From Pollenia angustigena (lineage: Eukaryota; Arthropoda; Insecta; Diptera; Polleniidae), in contig OV884056.1 in the NCBI GenBank assembly GCA_930367215.1, positions 195,651,310 to 195,715,309 of the forward strand: a stretch of 64,000 nt of DNA, in the 5' to 3' direction. The notes beneath the pieces were generated by a model. It searched no databases and was not told where the DNA came from. It saw nothing but the letters and a program-made list of their open reading frames with translations. A program made the translations under genes and the position numbers. Every line of letters begins with the position of its first letter. Within the stretch, counting starts at the first letter, position 1. Positions 1-12,185 of the stretch are shown one piece after another.

Positions 1-549
1 AATTGCATTACTCTGCGAGATGGGCAAGACTTTTTGTATAAAACCTCTATTAGTAGGATTTTGACTAATCCACTATATTAGTCCACAGATGGCAACACAA
101 CTGAAGTTTTATTGTCAGCCGCTGATAAAAATATGTAAAAATAATTTTTTTTCTATATTTTAACATCAGCGGAGTTGCCTGAATTCGCTGCTGGCAACAC
201 AATTTCAGTTTCGTAATCGACCCATAGATTTATTTTTGAACTTATCAAACTTAAAAACTTTTTCTTAATTAGCTTTTAGTATCTGACGTGAAATTATATG
301 GCGTAACGTTATTCATATTTAAATTTGATGTGTTTTTGGGTTATTATATAGGAAAAAGCTATAAATAAAAAAAAAAAAAAACACATCTAAATATATTTGT
401 TGTATAATTATAATTATATCGTCATACAAAATGCCAAAGGGCCCATTATCATGTTTTAAAAATTTTCAAGTGAGATAAAAAAAATGTTTACAAAACCCAA
501 ATATTGCTGTAATTATAAAAATTACTTATACTTTATTAATGATGCTATC
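1..549. other. AT-rich DNA without a gene
   Basis: No open reading frame of note. A short hairpin (CCGCTGAT at 119 pairing with ATCAGCGG ending at 172) and two copies of GGCAACACAA near 91 and 193 are all I see. It may be host intergenic DNA or old repeat. Confidence 0.5.
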
Positions 550-1915
550 TTAAAAACGTGTGTGAAGATAAATATGAAAAGTTAAATATGTTTTTAAAAA
601 ATATCGCATGCGATAAAAAATATTTAAAAAAAATATCGCATGCGTATTATAAAGAAAATACGACTATTTATAATAAATTTTACAGTTTTTATGAAAAATT
701 AATAATTTTTATTTAATATTTAAAACTATTTAGATATTTAGTTAGTCTTTTTATATTAAAATTTATGATTTTTGAAAAAATACGACTGAAATTCACATGA
801 AAGTGCTGTGTGAGGGATATGGCCACTGTGTCCAAACCCTTCGATCTCAGGGAATTAAACCTAATGGAAAATGAAGACTATGGACAGGGCTACAATAACC
901 TATAAGCACTTTATCCAAATTGTATTTGTGAAAATTTTTATACATTTTTGAAAATTTGAATTAGAGTGAAATTCTCTTGAAAGTGCTGTGTGAGGGATAT
1001 GGCCACTGTGTCCAAACCCTTCGATCTCAGGGAATCAAACCTAATGGAAAATGAAGACTACGGACAGGGCTACAATAACCTATAAGCACTTTATCCAAAT
1101 TGTATTTGTGAAAATTTTTATACATTTTTGAAAATTTGACTTAGAGTGAAATTCTCTTGAAAGTCCTGTGTGAGGGATATGGCCACTGTGTCGAAACCCT
1201 TCGATCTAAGGGAATCAAACCTAATGGAAAATGAAGACTATAGACAGGGCTACAATAACCTATAAGCACTTTATCCAAATTGTATTTGTGAAAATTTTTA
1301 TACATTTTTGAAAATTTGACTTAGAGTGAAATTCTCTTGAAAGTGCTGTGTGAGGGATATGGCCACTGTGTCCAAACCCTTCGATCTCAGGGAATCAAAC
1401 CTAATGGAAATTGAAGACTATAGACAGGGCTACAATAAGCTATAAGCACTTTATCCAAATACAATTTGGATAAAGCACTTTCAAGAGAATTTCACTCTAA
1501 GTCAAATTTTCAAAAATGTATAAAAATTTTCAAAAATACAATTTGGATAAAGTGCTTATAGGTTATTGTAGCCCTGTCCATAGTCTTCATTTTCCATTAA
1601 GTTTGATTCCCTGAGATCGAAGGGTTTGGACACAGTGGCCATATCCCTCACACATCACTTTCATATGAATTTCACTCTGTCGTATTTTTTCAAAAATAAT
1701 AAATTTTAATATAAAAAGACTGACTTAATATCTAAATAGTTTTAAATATTAAATAAAAATTATTAATTTTTCATAAAAACTGTAAAATTTCGTATAAATA
1801 GTCGTATTTTCTTTATAATACGCATGCGATATTTTTTTAAAATATTTTTATCGCATGCGATATTTTTTAAAAACATATTTAACTTTTCATATTTATCTTC
1901 ACACACGTATCTTAA
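550..1915. mobile_element. Foldback-like element with a 180 bp tandem array
   Basis: The flanks 550-787 and about 1680-1915 are inverted copies of each other (about 235 bp, sharing the paired GCATGCGATA motifs). Between them lie four direct units of 180 bp starting at 788, 968, 1148 and 1328, each with GGCCACTGTGTCCAAACCC. A further unit follows in reverse at about 1463-1680. Long inverted arms with internal tandem repeats resemble foldback elements. No protein is encoded. A clear target duplication was not found, so the outer limits are approximate. Confidence 0.75.
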
Positions 1916-1985
1916 AATACATATGTATATAGTTGTTGCTTTGAGGTTAGTGTGAAATCGCACAATTACTCTTAGGAATATAAAT

Positions 1986-2447
1986 AGCTTTTTTGACGGG
2001 TTTTTGTGGGAAAAAACGTGGGCAGTATTGTTTGTTTTGTTTACATTTTATCAAATTGTATTTCTTGTTCTTGTTGACTGAATGAAACAACAAATGCGAG
2101 AAAGAACAAGAAATACAATCTGATAAACAAACCCTTTTTTCTGATTGAAATTTCTCATGTTTATTTTTTTCTTTGACTAAAACAAAAAAAATGGTAAAAG
2201 GTTGGGCAGATGAAACTATTTTGTTTTTGATAAGTGAAATGATGCAGGTGCCCCTCCATATGGGATTTCAAATCATAATTATTCAATTAAAGAATAAACC
2301 CCGATGTAATTCGTAATATTTTACATTATTTGCATTAAATTTTATTGTTTATAAAAAAAAAAATTGTTTGTGATTCCAAAATAAAATGTAAACAAAACAA
2401 ACAATACTGCCCAGGTTTTTTTCCCACAAAAACCCGTCAAAAAAGCT
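1986..2447. mobile_element. Palindromic non-autonomous DNA element
   Basis: The terminal inverted repeats are about 64 bp: AGCTTTTTTGACGGGTTTTT at 1986 matches the reverse complement ending at 2447. A second hairpin sits inside, with TGTATTTCTTGTTCTT near 2057 pairing near 2103-2120. There is no coding capacity, so this is a MITE. The superfamily is unknown because a target duplication is not clear. Confidence 0.75.
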
Positions 2448-3123
2448 AAAAATCGCAAAAAAAAAAATTTTAAAAACCGCTACTTTCGAACAAAAACTAA
2501 AAAAATTGGCAGCAGTGCTAACAATTAATCTGTAAATGTTAATTTTAAGTTAAAAAATTTTATATTTTTTTTGACAGTCTTAGATTATTTATCGATAACA
2601 CATGTATATTTGTTTGACATTTCAAGATTTTTTATGATATAATCATACTCTTTACACTTAGTCAGTTTTAATATGCAAATATTTTTGCACTGTTCTCCAA
2701 TATAGAAAAAATACAAAAAATTGCAAGTATCATAAAAGCTTTAGAGCGAAGTTTGGTTTTCTGATAATACTATCAACAAAAATAATTTCACCACACTATA
2801 AAAATCTTTTTCGGGCTTTAGAGAAGCAAATGAATGTTTTCTCAGACATTGGGACAAAAAACCATCAGCTATTCAGAAAGTTCAGCGAGGCAACCTCCTA
2901 TTCGACCAAAGTCCTATTGGATAGACCTTGCTAAGAACTAGAATGCAAACAGAACTGTCATGTTCAGTTATACGCATAAGAGAAGGTGCAAAATAAGACA
3001 ATGTTTGTTGCCACACTTTGAACATATCGGACGATATTGTAAAAAATTGGCCTATCTAAAATTGGCCTATGTAACAATTTTATTTATTGCCGATTAATTT
3101 TCTGAGATAAATGTGTTACAGTA
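2448..3123. other. AT-rich DNA without a gene
   Basis: I see no reading frame, repeat pair or RNA motif in this stretch apart from short A or T runs. Confidence 0.45.
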
Positions 3124-3900
3124 TATGGGAAGTTCCGTCAAAATGTCCACCGTGACCAAAAATTTAAAAGTTATTAGAAGCTGATTATTTTACGATATTG
3201 TTATAAAGAAATATTTAGATTTTACTAATTTTATAAATTTACTCATAAATTTGTTCACTAAGATGAACAATCAGACTGCAAAGTTGTGCAAACGTAATTT
3301 CTTATTTGTGAGAATGTTTTATTGTATGTTTTCTTTAATATTTATCTTTCTTAAAAGAGGTGATATTTGATAAAAATTATTCCAAAAAAAATTTTCTTAC
3401 ATGGTCTGTAATCTAAAAAAGAGTTCAAAGAGAAATATGTTATTCGGATAAACGGTAAATTTTTATTTTGTTTTAATCATTATTCAGTTAAATTATTATC
3501 GAAAAAATTTCACGTTCAAAATGTCACGTATCAACCCAGATTTTGGCTTAAAAAAAATACAGAATATTTTGGAATCAAACCAAAGACATTTTAATGTTAC
3601 ATTGCTACGTAAAATTCTGAAAGTAGTTTGACTAATAAATTGTGCCAGGTTTCGTTGAATTACGCCTTTTTATACATGGCCACAAAAACTACTGCTGTTT
3701 TTTCACGTTCGAATTGCAACTTCTTTTGTCATTATCTTTGACCTAGAATCGCGCCCTCCACAAACTTAAGCATAGACAACAGTGCTTTCTTAGTGCTATA
3801 ATTTAAGGGTTAAGAAAACATAAAAATATTTTTTGTTTAAAATGTTATTGCATTTTTGAGGCGTACGACTGTCACGTTCAACACTTTGGAATTACCCATA
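3124..3900. mobile_element. Small TIR element, family shared with 53471-55470
   Basis: The ends read TATGGGAAGTTCC on the left and, as reverse complement, TATGGGTAATTCC on the right. Motifs in between (CAGGTTTCGTTGAATTACGC, GGCCACAAAAACTACTGC and GTGACC/GTCACG blocks) recur in the opposite orientation near 53640-53740. This makes a dispersed family. No transposase is visible in the 777 bp. TA flanks both ends here, which could be a TA target duplication but could also be chance. Confidence 0.65.
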
Positions 3901-4883
3901 TACATGTAATACTTTCTAATGTTACCTATAACCACTCGAAGTATTACATGTTGTGCAACTTCAACAGAACAAAATTAGCTAATTTAATTTACAATTAATA
4001 CACTTTTGTCATTATAATGTACATATATCTTTTTTTAATTTTAATATGTAAATTTTTTTACCATGGGAGGTAAGACCATGATGGCTTTATCTCCCATTCC
4101 AAAGAGAGAAAAACCCTTTTATTTTTTTTCATTCGAATGGGAGGCAAGGCCATCATGGCCTTATGACACATTAGTAATACTTGGAAATTGCTTTATCTCT
4201 CATTTCAGTTTAGAAGAACTTTTCCATTTTAGATTGATTAATAGTTTTCTTATTTTTATAATTAAGAGGTAATGATTTTCCCTTTTACTAAAGTTAAGTA
4301 TTGAAATCTGGCTTCGCATACTAAAGTTTTTCTACTTGGCGTTAAGGTGTTTTTTCCTCCAGTAGGTCGCGGCAGGTGTAGGGATGAAACGATACGAGTA
4401 AATACAAGTACATATTCGATACTTTTATATAAGTACCAAGTATTTTTGTAATCGATACTTACCAACCGAATACCAAGTAGTATCGGTAAAAAAATACTCG
4501 GTATCGGCCAAAAGTAATCGTTTAACTTTGATATTGAAATTAATCTTAAATTTTTGATTATTTTCCAAAGCTGGAGCAGCAGTAACGGTATCAAGAAACC
4601 GTTTGACCAGTAAACACTAGGGATGCCAATCCCGAATACCGAAAACCCAGGATTATTCTAAAAACTTAAGTCCCGAAGCCCGGGGATGGATATAAAAATC
4701 CCGAGATTTTGGGCTTAGTAAAAATTCAACATTAAATCATACTGGCCATGAATCTAATTTTTAACTGGTTACGAAAAAGTCACAAGTGAATAAATGTTAC
4801 ATGCAATGCATTATGTACCACGAAAACAAAATCAGATGGTGGGTCTTTTTTCTAAGTGGATGATAACACAGGCCAACACTCAA

Positions 4884-6721
4884 TTTGCTTCTTTGAATTT
4901 ATCAACTGATTCTAGTTAATTTGGGTGCGCTGAATTCAAAACTGTAATCAGTTTGTCTCTATCAGCTCTAGTTTTCATGATATAACTTTTTATACCCTTC
5001 ATTTTATACCTCCAATTACACCAATTACACCAATTACACAAATTTTTTTCGAAAAATTTTTTTTTTTATCAAAATTTTTTATTTATTGTTATAGTTATTG
5101 CCAAAAAAAAAATCCCAAATTTTTTAAGTATTTAGAAAGTAAAACTTTTCCATACACAGAAAAAAGTAAAAAACGGTTTTGATCACCAAAATAATTGAAA
5201 CAAGCAAAAAATTGTTTAATTTTGCACCTATCACCGAAATGATTATACCAATTACTCAAACTTGCAAAAATTGCAAAACAAGGATTTTTTTCCAATTAAA
5301 AAGTTTTTACATTTTAATTACAAAAATAATTGAAAAAATTATTTATATTAAACAATATTTTAATTGAATGAATTAACAAATTAATTTAAAAAAAATAAAT
5401 ATTTTAATTGAATGAAACAGTGATTGAATTTTTGCATTAAATTGATTACATTTTTAATTGAATAAATTAAACAGTGTATTTGAAATACAATCTTAATTCA
5501 ATTACGCAAATTATTCAATCAAACAAATAGTTAATTGAATAAGTTTGTTAAATCAATTCAGTTGATGGTTAATTAAAGAAAAATAATAATATATAAAATA
5601 TGTATATGTTTTATTTATATGGTTTAACTTGTTTTATTTGTTAAATTGTAATAGCTCATGCTTAATTGTACAAATTTTGAAAGATTTTTTTTACACAGGA
5701 ATTTCATACAAACAACTTTGTATAAAATTGTAGAATAACTCTGATTCTTCAGGGTATTTAAGATTGAAAACAAAAAACTGTTTTTGTTGTGTAATTTGGC
5801 TGTACTTTTTTCACCTATTCACTTTAAACGCACAACATGAAATGACGCCAAAAATAATTCAAGAATTAACAAACAAGGAAAATGAACACCAAATTTCGAT
5901 TGCGACCATAACCACCGTCAACAATGTGGTCAGCCACAAGGCGATTTTTTTATTTTACGCATAATATACATATGTATGTAGCCTCATTATTGACATTGTT
6001 GGTGGTCATAATTGTAATTCGTCTATAACAAATTTCATTTCATTTTTTACTTGTTGATAGTTTTTTTTTTGCACGCGACGCTTACTGCTCTTTTTGATGA
6101 CAAAAACATGTGTGTATGTACATGTAAATGCAACGACAATAAATTTATAAAGATGTTGGTTGCACTTGTAACATTTTTCGAAAACTGTTGATGAGGGAGG
6201 AAAGCAACAAGGAGAAAGCAACAAAGTGTTCAATTCAAACAACCGAGTTGATTGATTCAATTAAACTTATAATTAAAATTAAGCTTAAAATCAAGCAAAA
6301 TTTTAATTGAAAAAAAATTTTTTTTTTAATTCAATCAATTAAGAACGTAATCAAATTTATTTTAAAATTCAAAAATCACTATTAATTGAAAAAAAAAAAA
6401 CTGCCAATAATTTTTTCTGTGTAGGAATTTAAAAAAATAAAAAGAAGTAAAACTGTTTCATACAGATTTATTAAAATAAAAAAAAAATACTTAAAAAAAT
6501 TTGGGAGTCTTTTTTTTTTTTGCAATAACTATAACAGTAAATAAAAAATTTTGATAAAAAAAAAAGATTTGGAAAATTTTTTTGGGTAATTGGAGGTCAT
6601 AAGTGGAGGGTATAAATAGTTATATCATGAAAACTAGAGCTGATAGAGACAAACTGATTACAGTTTTGAATTCAGCGCACCCAAATTAACTAGAATCAGT
6701 TGATAAATTCAAAGAAGCAAA
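4884..6721. mobile_element. Long-TIR element nested in the second hAT
   Basis: About 260 bp at 4884-5150 (TTTGCTTCTTTGAATTTATC first) is repeated in reverse at 6430-6721. Shared blocks include TTAATTTGGGTGCGCTGAAT and ATCATGAAAACTAGAGCTGA. No transposase is seen. The centre is taken up by a further insertion at 5155-6421. Confidence 0.75.
5155..6421. mobile_element. Innermost MITE with CACAGAAAAAA ends
   Basis: It begins CACAGAAAAAAG and ends TTTTTTCTGTG. Both subterminal zones are full of AATTGAAT/ATTCAATT repeats (5330-5560 and 6245-6400). The centre, about 5690-6245, is unlike the ends; I recognise no function in it. The interruption falls within the right arm of the surrounding long-TIR element, so this is the youngest layer here. 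Confidence 0.6.
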
Positions 6722-6756
6722 AATCTTTTTTAATTTTGTCGGGCTGTGTGATAGAA

Positions 6757-6838
6757 CTGCGCACGCAAAATGCAAGTTGTGCAAAAAGGTGTTAACAACT
6801 TTCGTCGGCAGCATATGTTTGCGATTAAATAAGGTATC
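6757..6838 (+). pseudogene. BED zinc-finger remnant of a hAT transposase
   Basis: Reading on the + strand, codons around 6762-6838 give AKCKLCKKVLTTFVGS. The CxxC pair (CKLC at 6771-6782) and the following hydrophobic stretch resemble the first half of a BED zinc finger, the N-terminal DNA-binding domain of many hAT transposases. The expected histidine pair downstream is not preserved. Only this fragment remains, inside the hAT-like element at 4618-7118. Confidence 0.5.
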
Positions 6839-7118
6839 AATTATCTGCCGTCATTAATTTGTTTAAGAGTCTTTTTAAAATATAAGTTTTAATAAATAAT
6901 ACTTCCATATTACTTTAAAAGAATACATTAAACAGTTTTATTTTGTAATGAGTTTAATTTTCTTCATGGATTAATTTGTTTTAATTCTTATACATAAACA
7001 TTTAATTATAATTATATGAATTTTAAAATTGGCTTTTATATAAGAAATCCCGAAAAACCCGATCTGTCCCGGGATCCCTTTTTTGAATTAAAATTCCCGA
7101 ATCCCGGGTCCACACCTA

Positions 7119-7534
7119 TAAACCACATATCGTCTAGGTCCATTTCCTCAATTTCTGGCTATAGGAAGTCCGTTATCATCCCGCGATAGCGAACACCATT
7201 CACGATAATTGCTTGGCCGACCTCATTTTCGAAGACGCCGCCAGCCGCAGAACTAACTGGGGAGCATGCTGTTTGCTGAAATTTACGCGCAATTCTGCCG
7301 ATTGTGGTAAAACATTTGGTCGATTATACTGACCAAAAAAATCACGATGTGCATTAAATGGCATTTTGATTGATTTTCGTAAAAGGCTTTATTAATCTTA
7401 ACGCGCTGCTCAATTGTGTACCTCTCAATAATCGAAGTTGTCAAATACTGAAACAAAGATAGGTCAATTAAAGTTGCGCAAAAAACTTGACGTTAAGGTG
7501 TGACTCACAATTAACATTATGGTTTTACCACCCT
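7119..7534 (-). pseudogene. 5' part of a mariner-like element, decayed
   Basis: On the - strand the terminus AGGGTGGTAAAACCATAATG lies at 7534. It is followed by the same leader as the mariner at 10699 (TTAATTGTGAGT, CGTCAAGTTTTT, GTTTCAGTATTTGACAA, GAGGTACACAATTGA). Further in, the frame yields pieces typical of mariner transposases, such as the DLDDMWF motif preceding the catalytic aspartate region. The second hAT splits the fragment at that point. Frameshifts and deletions abolish coding. Confidence 0.75.
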
Positions 7535-8478
7535 TTATTATATATTTATCAATTTAAAAATAAAATATATAAATTATTTAGCTTAATTTCTTCGACCTTC
7601 TTGATATTATTTCCTTTTTTAAAAAAAAATTTTTGAAATATAAAAAAACCAAAAAAATCCCTGAAGAAGCTATCCACTGAGAAAGCGAAATATTGGATAA
7701 ATTTTAAATAAATATTCTTTTTATAAAACGGACCTTGAGCTTGCGAAATTATTGAAAGGAAATAAAATACATATTTACATTTAAGATAAATTCATAGTGA
7801 CATTGTTGATTTCTGGAATAAAAGGTGAATGAAGGTTGCTATCCTGAACGTTCTATAAAATTTTGTTTCCTAAAATAAAAAGATTTTTCGAAAGGAAATT
7901 GGTACTAGGTGGTAACTAAAAGTGGTCTCAATCTTTACACTTATCGCTTTGCACAAAAATTCTAATAGGTCGAAGTTCTTATTTTATTGTAGAGTAATAA
8001 AACACTAATAAGAACGTTTTTAAATGCTGCTTTCTATTCTTTTATCATAAAAACCGATACAAGTCCCCATACAAGTAACTAAGTATCGGTACTTTTTTGT
8101 TGATTCTAAGTAGGTATCGATACGTTACGAGCGATACCACATCGAGTAAAAGTATCGATACCTTAGAGGTATCGTTTCATCCCTAGGCAGGTGGCTTCGC
8201 TGAATAAAGTTTTCCTGCGTGCGTCACAAGAATAAAAAAATGTTTTTCAATGACAACTAAGGATTTTCCCTTTTACAGAATGTTTACACCATGCGTAACA
8301 ATATTCTGGAAAAATATGGGTTTGCCTCTTATTTGGGGGAAAAAAATATGGCTATATCTCTCACTTTGCAAAATTTTACATATGACCTTACCTTTCAATG
8401 ATGGGGCAATACGACCATTACGGCTTTATCTCTCATTCAATTGAGCAATAAAGCCATCATGGCCTTACCTCCCATATT

Positions 8479-10698
8479 TAAAAAGCACCCCCCTATGAAT
8501 TACGACAACGAAAAAAAAAACATTGGTTCTACAAACAAAGTAAGTACCAAAGTTGTATAACAGGGCAGTATCAACTCCTTAAATAAAAGTAAGGGTAAAA
8601 TATGCAACATGTTTTGCATGTTTTTCATCAACTTATTTACAAAAGAACTTGAAAATTTTTCCCACAGTTGTATTTTTTGTACAAACGAACACAAAAATGA
8701 AGAACATGTTACATTAATGCAACATATTTCTCAGAAAAGAAATCGTCATAAAATATATTATAATGTAACATTATAATAAGTGTTAAGTGTTATGTATGAA
8801 TATGTAAAAAAATTTTTCAAATGTCAATTTTTTACTATATTCATAAAAATCTATGCTACAAAACTAGCACTTTTGTTTTTCACTGTAGAACAATTAAGCA
8901 CTTTTTTTTGTCGATTTAGCACTTTTAGTTTGAATTCTTCTGGCAAGCCTGTTTCAGCTTTTGAAAAATGTCTCACTTTTATTCAATTTCAACCCTCTGT
9001 GCGATGTTTGCACTTAAACGACTCTATTGGTGTTAGCACATTAGGTAGCAACCTAGTTGACTCCAATTTATAGAAGCAATTTTAATAGCGGTCTCAAAAG
9101 AACAATTATTATGAAAATACCACGAATTTAAAAAATCTTGGTTTTTTCAAATTAACTATTTACAAAGTAGATTTTAAATATCTTTAAGCGGTTTTTGATC
9201 AGAATTGAATTAATTTTAAGAATTTTCAAAGCTTCTAATACTGATGTGTCAGCAAACAAAATGCCTTAACTGTTTTGGAATTTAAATAGGCCCATGTTGC
9301 AAAACAAAGTTCTTATTGACAACCATTTACAAAATTTATTAGTATTAAAATTACATCAGCTTAAACTTATTTAACTTGTCTAATTAGAAATAATTACATT
9401 CAATATAAATAAGTAGAACAAAATTTTTACTACAAATTTTATCTTTTTCTTGCACTCATCCTCAATCCATTTTATCTCTTCTAAATGCCAAACGAGCATA
9501 CGAAAATTTTAAATTATTTATAGGTGTTTACTTTAACTAATTGCTACAAAATCTAATAATGCGTAAATAATGTAAACAAATAACATATTAAATAAATTAT
9601 TTTCTTTTAAACCTCTTTTGGTTCTTCCTAACCCCCGCCCAAGTTTTACAAAATTAACGTACAAAGAGTTGAATAGACAGACGAACGGGCAGACAGGGCT
9701 GCCAGTCAGAGTGTATCGGCTTACATAATGATGTCCCGAAAATAAATACCAATAACAACAACATAAACTATAAGACTAACAAAATAGATTAAAAACAAAT
9801 TATGTACTTAATACATACACACACACACAACCACACAAAACGACTACCCAAACGAAAAAGGGTAAAACATATTTACGGCTTTAAAGGTACAAATTAACCA
9901 ACGGACTGACACATGCACAAACACTTATTTTGATAATATTCATAAAGGGAGGAATACATTCAAAGGACTTTATTTGCTAAACGAATTTAGGAAAAAGAAA
10001 ATAAAACTAATTTGAAATTTTATATTTATTTGAACGAGTGTGTGCACACTATAGTTAGTTTTAGTTTTAAGTCCAAAATTTTCCATAAAAGTAGCAAATC
10101 CGAATTGACGTAAACCAACATCTTTATGTATATATGTAGTTATTGAGTTTAAGTAGTTTTAAATGTGTACGTATACATATCTATTTTCTAATAACAATTA
10201 ATTCTATTTTGTCTTGATAATCACTGGAAGAAGTTGTCTTTGAAAAGGTTTCGTGCTCTAAAGGGACTAAAATTATTAAAGTTTTAAGTTAAAAGGGTTA
10301 TTACAGTTAGTTACACTAAAGGAAAATATTTTAATTTAACTTTAAACTTTAACTAATGAGGTGCAGTTTTTTAATATTGTAAAATTATTGTTACTGTTGT
10401 GGTGTAAAATTTTACTCCTTTTAATTTTGCAAAAAATTTTTTAGAAACAAAATTTTTTTTTTTTAATTAATTTTTACAAATAAGATACGATATTTTAAAC
10501 TAAAAAAATAAATAAAAAATTATTACGTTAAAAGAAAAAACAGGTACTTTATTTCAAATCGCAATTTTTTTAAGTTTAAATAACTTGCACTCGTAAAGGA
10601 GCTGACTCCACATTTTTTGAAAATTCAGTTTTTGATGCAGTTCAATACAGCACACAAAACTATATGATTTGCAGAAAAAAAAAAATATTATTTTATAA
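8479..10698. other. AT-rich DNA without a recognised gene
   Basis: About 2.2 kb with no convincing reading frame. A short (AC)n tract lies at 9824-9836, and some pieces are a little richer in GC near 9660-9720. I find no paired inverted repeats or splice-bounded exons I would defend; intron or intergenic DNA is likely. Confidence 0.45.
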
Positions 10699-11299
10699 AG
10701 GGTGATCCAACCATAATGCACGATGTTAATTGTGAGTGACAACTTAGCGTCAAGTTTTTGCTCAACTTAATTTGACATTTCTTTGTTTCAGTGTTTGACA
10801 AATTCAACCTTGAAGAGGTACACAATTGATTAGCGCGTTAAGGTATTTAAAGCCTATTACGAAAATAGGCGTTCAAATCAAAACGCATTTCATGCACTTC
10901 GTGGGAATTTTGCGCAAATTACCCAATTTCCCTTTTGCGCGAGAAATTCAATTGTCGTGTTATCTTACGCGGTGGCGATGTTAATTGGCCGCCACGATCA
11001 TACCGTTGGACTTCTTTCTTTGAGGATACTTCAAAGAAAAAGTGTGCGTCAATAAGCCAAGAACAATTCAAGAACTAAAGGATGAGATATTTTATTACTT
11101 TAACGACATTGAACCTCAATTATGGCTCAGAGTCATTGAAAATATGGATCATCGGACCATTTGGAATATCTCGAAAACTGTTCTACTCTTGACCATTCTG
11201 ACTTGACATTCGGATTCAACGGATAATTTATAAAAGTTTAGTTGTAAGATGCACTTGGTCACGACTTTGTTGAAAATTTGTGAGACAGTGTAATCTTAT

Positions 11300-11955
11300 A
11301 TAAACATATTTACAAATAAAACGGTCCATGTATGTAATCGCATTACGTAAGAACGGCTGGAGCGATTTAGCTGATTTTTTTGTATTAGATTCGAAGTTTT
11401 CAGGAGATGGTTTGCCTATATTGTCTACTATTCATTTTTTCTAAGTTCAACCCAATTTATCATTTTTAATATCATTTTAATATCTCGTTTTCTTAAAAAG
11501 AGAAAATTTAAGAGTTAACTCGAAAGCTAAAGCTGGAGGTCCACACCACGCGTTACTCGCTTTTTCGCAGCATACGCAGCTGTCAAAAAAGTAGAATCTG
11601 TGTAGTTATACGTAGTAAGTTACATGCACAAAAGCGTAGATGCCTTGAGGCGAAAAGTAGGTTTACTTTCTACTTTTGTAAGCGCGATTTTGACAAATTA
11701 AATTTTATTTTTCCTTGTGCTGCTGCTGCATAAAAAGCGTTGCATGTAACTTGAAACGTAGAACGCAAGTAAGGTTATAAAAGCATGCGCTGCGTGGAGG
11801 CGAAAACTCGTGGTATGGACCTCCAGCTTATACACACTGTCTCTGTTTTCTAAGTATGATAAATTTTAAGGCGAAACTCAAAGAGCAAAATTTTTTAACA
11901 AACTGCATCCCTTTCACTTCTCATTAGTAAAAAGCTACCGAGCGAAGCCAGCTAG
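11300..11955 (+). mobile_element. Helitron-like fragment inside the mariner
   Basis: The segment contains AACGGCTGGAGCGATTTAGC near 11352 and ends AGCGAAGCCAGCTAG followed by T at 11956. CTAG before a T is the usual Helitron 3' end, and these motifs resemble ends common in insect non-autonomous Helitrons. The 5' end is not defined and no Rep/helicase is encoded. The MITE at 11531-11828 is inserted in it. Confidence 0.45.
11531..11828. mobile_element. 298 bp MITE (copy 1; copy 2 at 43215-43538)
   Basis: The inverted ends are AGCTGGAGGTCCACACCACG and its near-complement ending TGGACCTCCAGCT. A nearly complete second copy lies at 43215-43538 in the opposite orientation. Flanks are TAA on the left and TAT on the right, compatible with a 3 bp TWA duplication with one change. 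It has no coding content. Confidence 0.85.
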
Positions 11956-12054
11956 TAAGAAATACTAAGATAATTATCTGAAAACCTTTTGTTTTATTTA
12001 CAATTAAGATCGTGCGTTTTCGTTGGACCACCCTTCAAATTTCATTTGTTGTTT

Positions 12055-12185
12055 TGTAATGGTACTCGCAACGCAACATTAGATGACTTTAAAAATTCTC
12101 TAATAAAATCGCAGACCACCAAAATTCGGTGAAATTGCGACTTCAGTCGACCACACGGTTGGCTGGCTGCCCACTGGGTAACTTA
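12055..12185 (-). repeat. Decayed mini-me/DINE-1-like fragment
   Basis: In reverse complement the stretch reads GGGCAGCCAGCC followed by AAGTCGCAATTTCACCGAA. This matches the order of motifs in the copy at 52433-52640. Only this part is left. A GC-rich hairpin (ACCCCACCCGGGTTTT) lies just downstream at 12190-12210. Confidence 0.45.

Larger units (their letters stand above)
4618..7118. mobile_element. Second hAT-like element nested in the first
   Basis: The left end reads TAGGGATGCCAATCCCGAAT and the right end closes ...CCGGGTCCACACCTA, with several CCCGA/TCGGG motifs just inside each end. It interrupts a mariner fragment. The flanks are TAAACAC (4611-4617) and TAAACCAC (7119-7126), an 8 bp duplication if one C was lost from the left copy. 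A BED-finger remnant at 6757-6838 supports a hAT origin. Its own sequence is about 660 bp; the rest is the nested insertion. Confidence 0.7.
4379..8185. mobile_element. hAT-type DNA transposon with perfect 8 bp duplication
   Basis: The termini are exact 17 bp inverted repeats: TAGGGATGAAACGATAC begins at 4379 and its reverse complement ends at 8185. Both sides carry the same 8 bp, GGCAGGTG (4371-4378 and 8186-8193), the target duplication length of hAT elements. Near both ends the motif GTATCG/CGATAC recurs many times (4390-4505 and 8050-8170), as expected of subterminal transposase-binding repeats. Without nested insertions the element would be about 1.3 kb. It encodes no recognisable transposase of its own. 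Confidence 0.9.
4058..8478. mobile_element. Outermost inverted-repeat element of a nested stack
   Basis: ATGGGAGGTAAGACCATGAT at 4063 is matched in reverse at about 8440-8475 (CATCATGGCCTTACCTCCCAT). Related GGCCATCATGGCC motifs lie at 4147 and 8396-8435. The repeats flank the hAT below, and partial direct similarity continues at 4265-4370 versus 8191-8290. The outer element is old and its exact ends are uncertain. Confidence 0.4.
10699..12034 (+). mobile_element. Degraded mariner-like transposon
   Basis: Inverted termini of 26 bp with a few mismatches: AGGGTGATCCAACCATAATG at 10699 and, reversed, AGGGTGGTCCAACGAAAACG ending at 12034. The 1.34 kb length is normal for mariner. On the + strand the frame at 10987-11170 gives WPPRS, PLDFFL and GYFKEKVCVNKPRTIQELKD, the conserved block around the last catalytic residue of a mariner transposase. 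A deletion has removed codons between WPPRS and PLDFFL, and a TGA replaces the W of FLWG. The middle of the gene is missing, and a Helitron-like piece and a MITE occupy 11300-11955. The 5' part matches the fragment at 7119-7534. Confidence 0.8.

Noticed and set aside
4262..4594. 110-codon - strand frame
   Set aside because: It spans the end and target site of the hAT at 4379, so it cannot be an ancestral gene.
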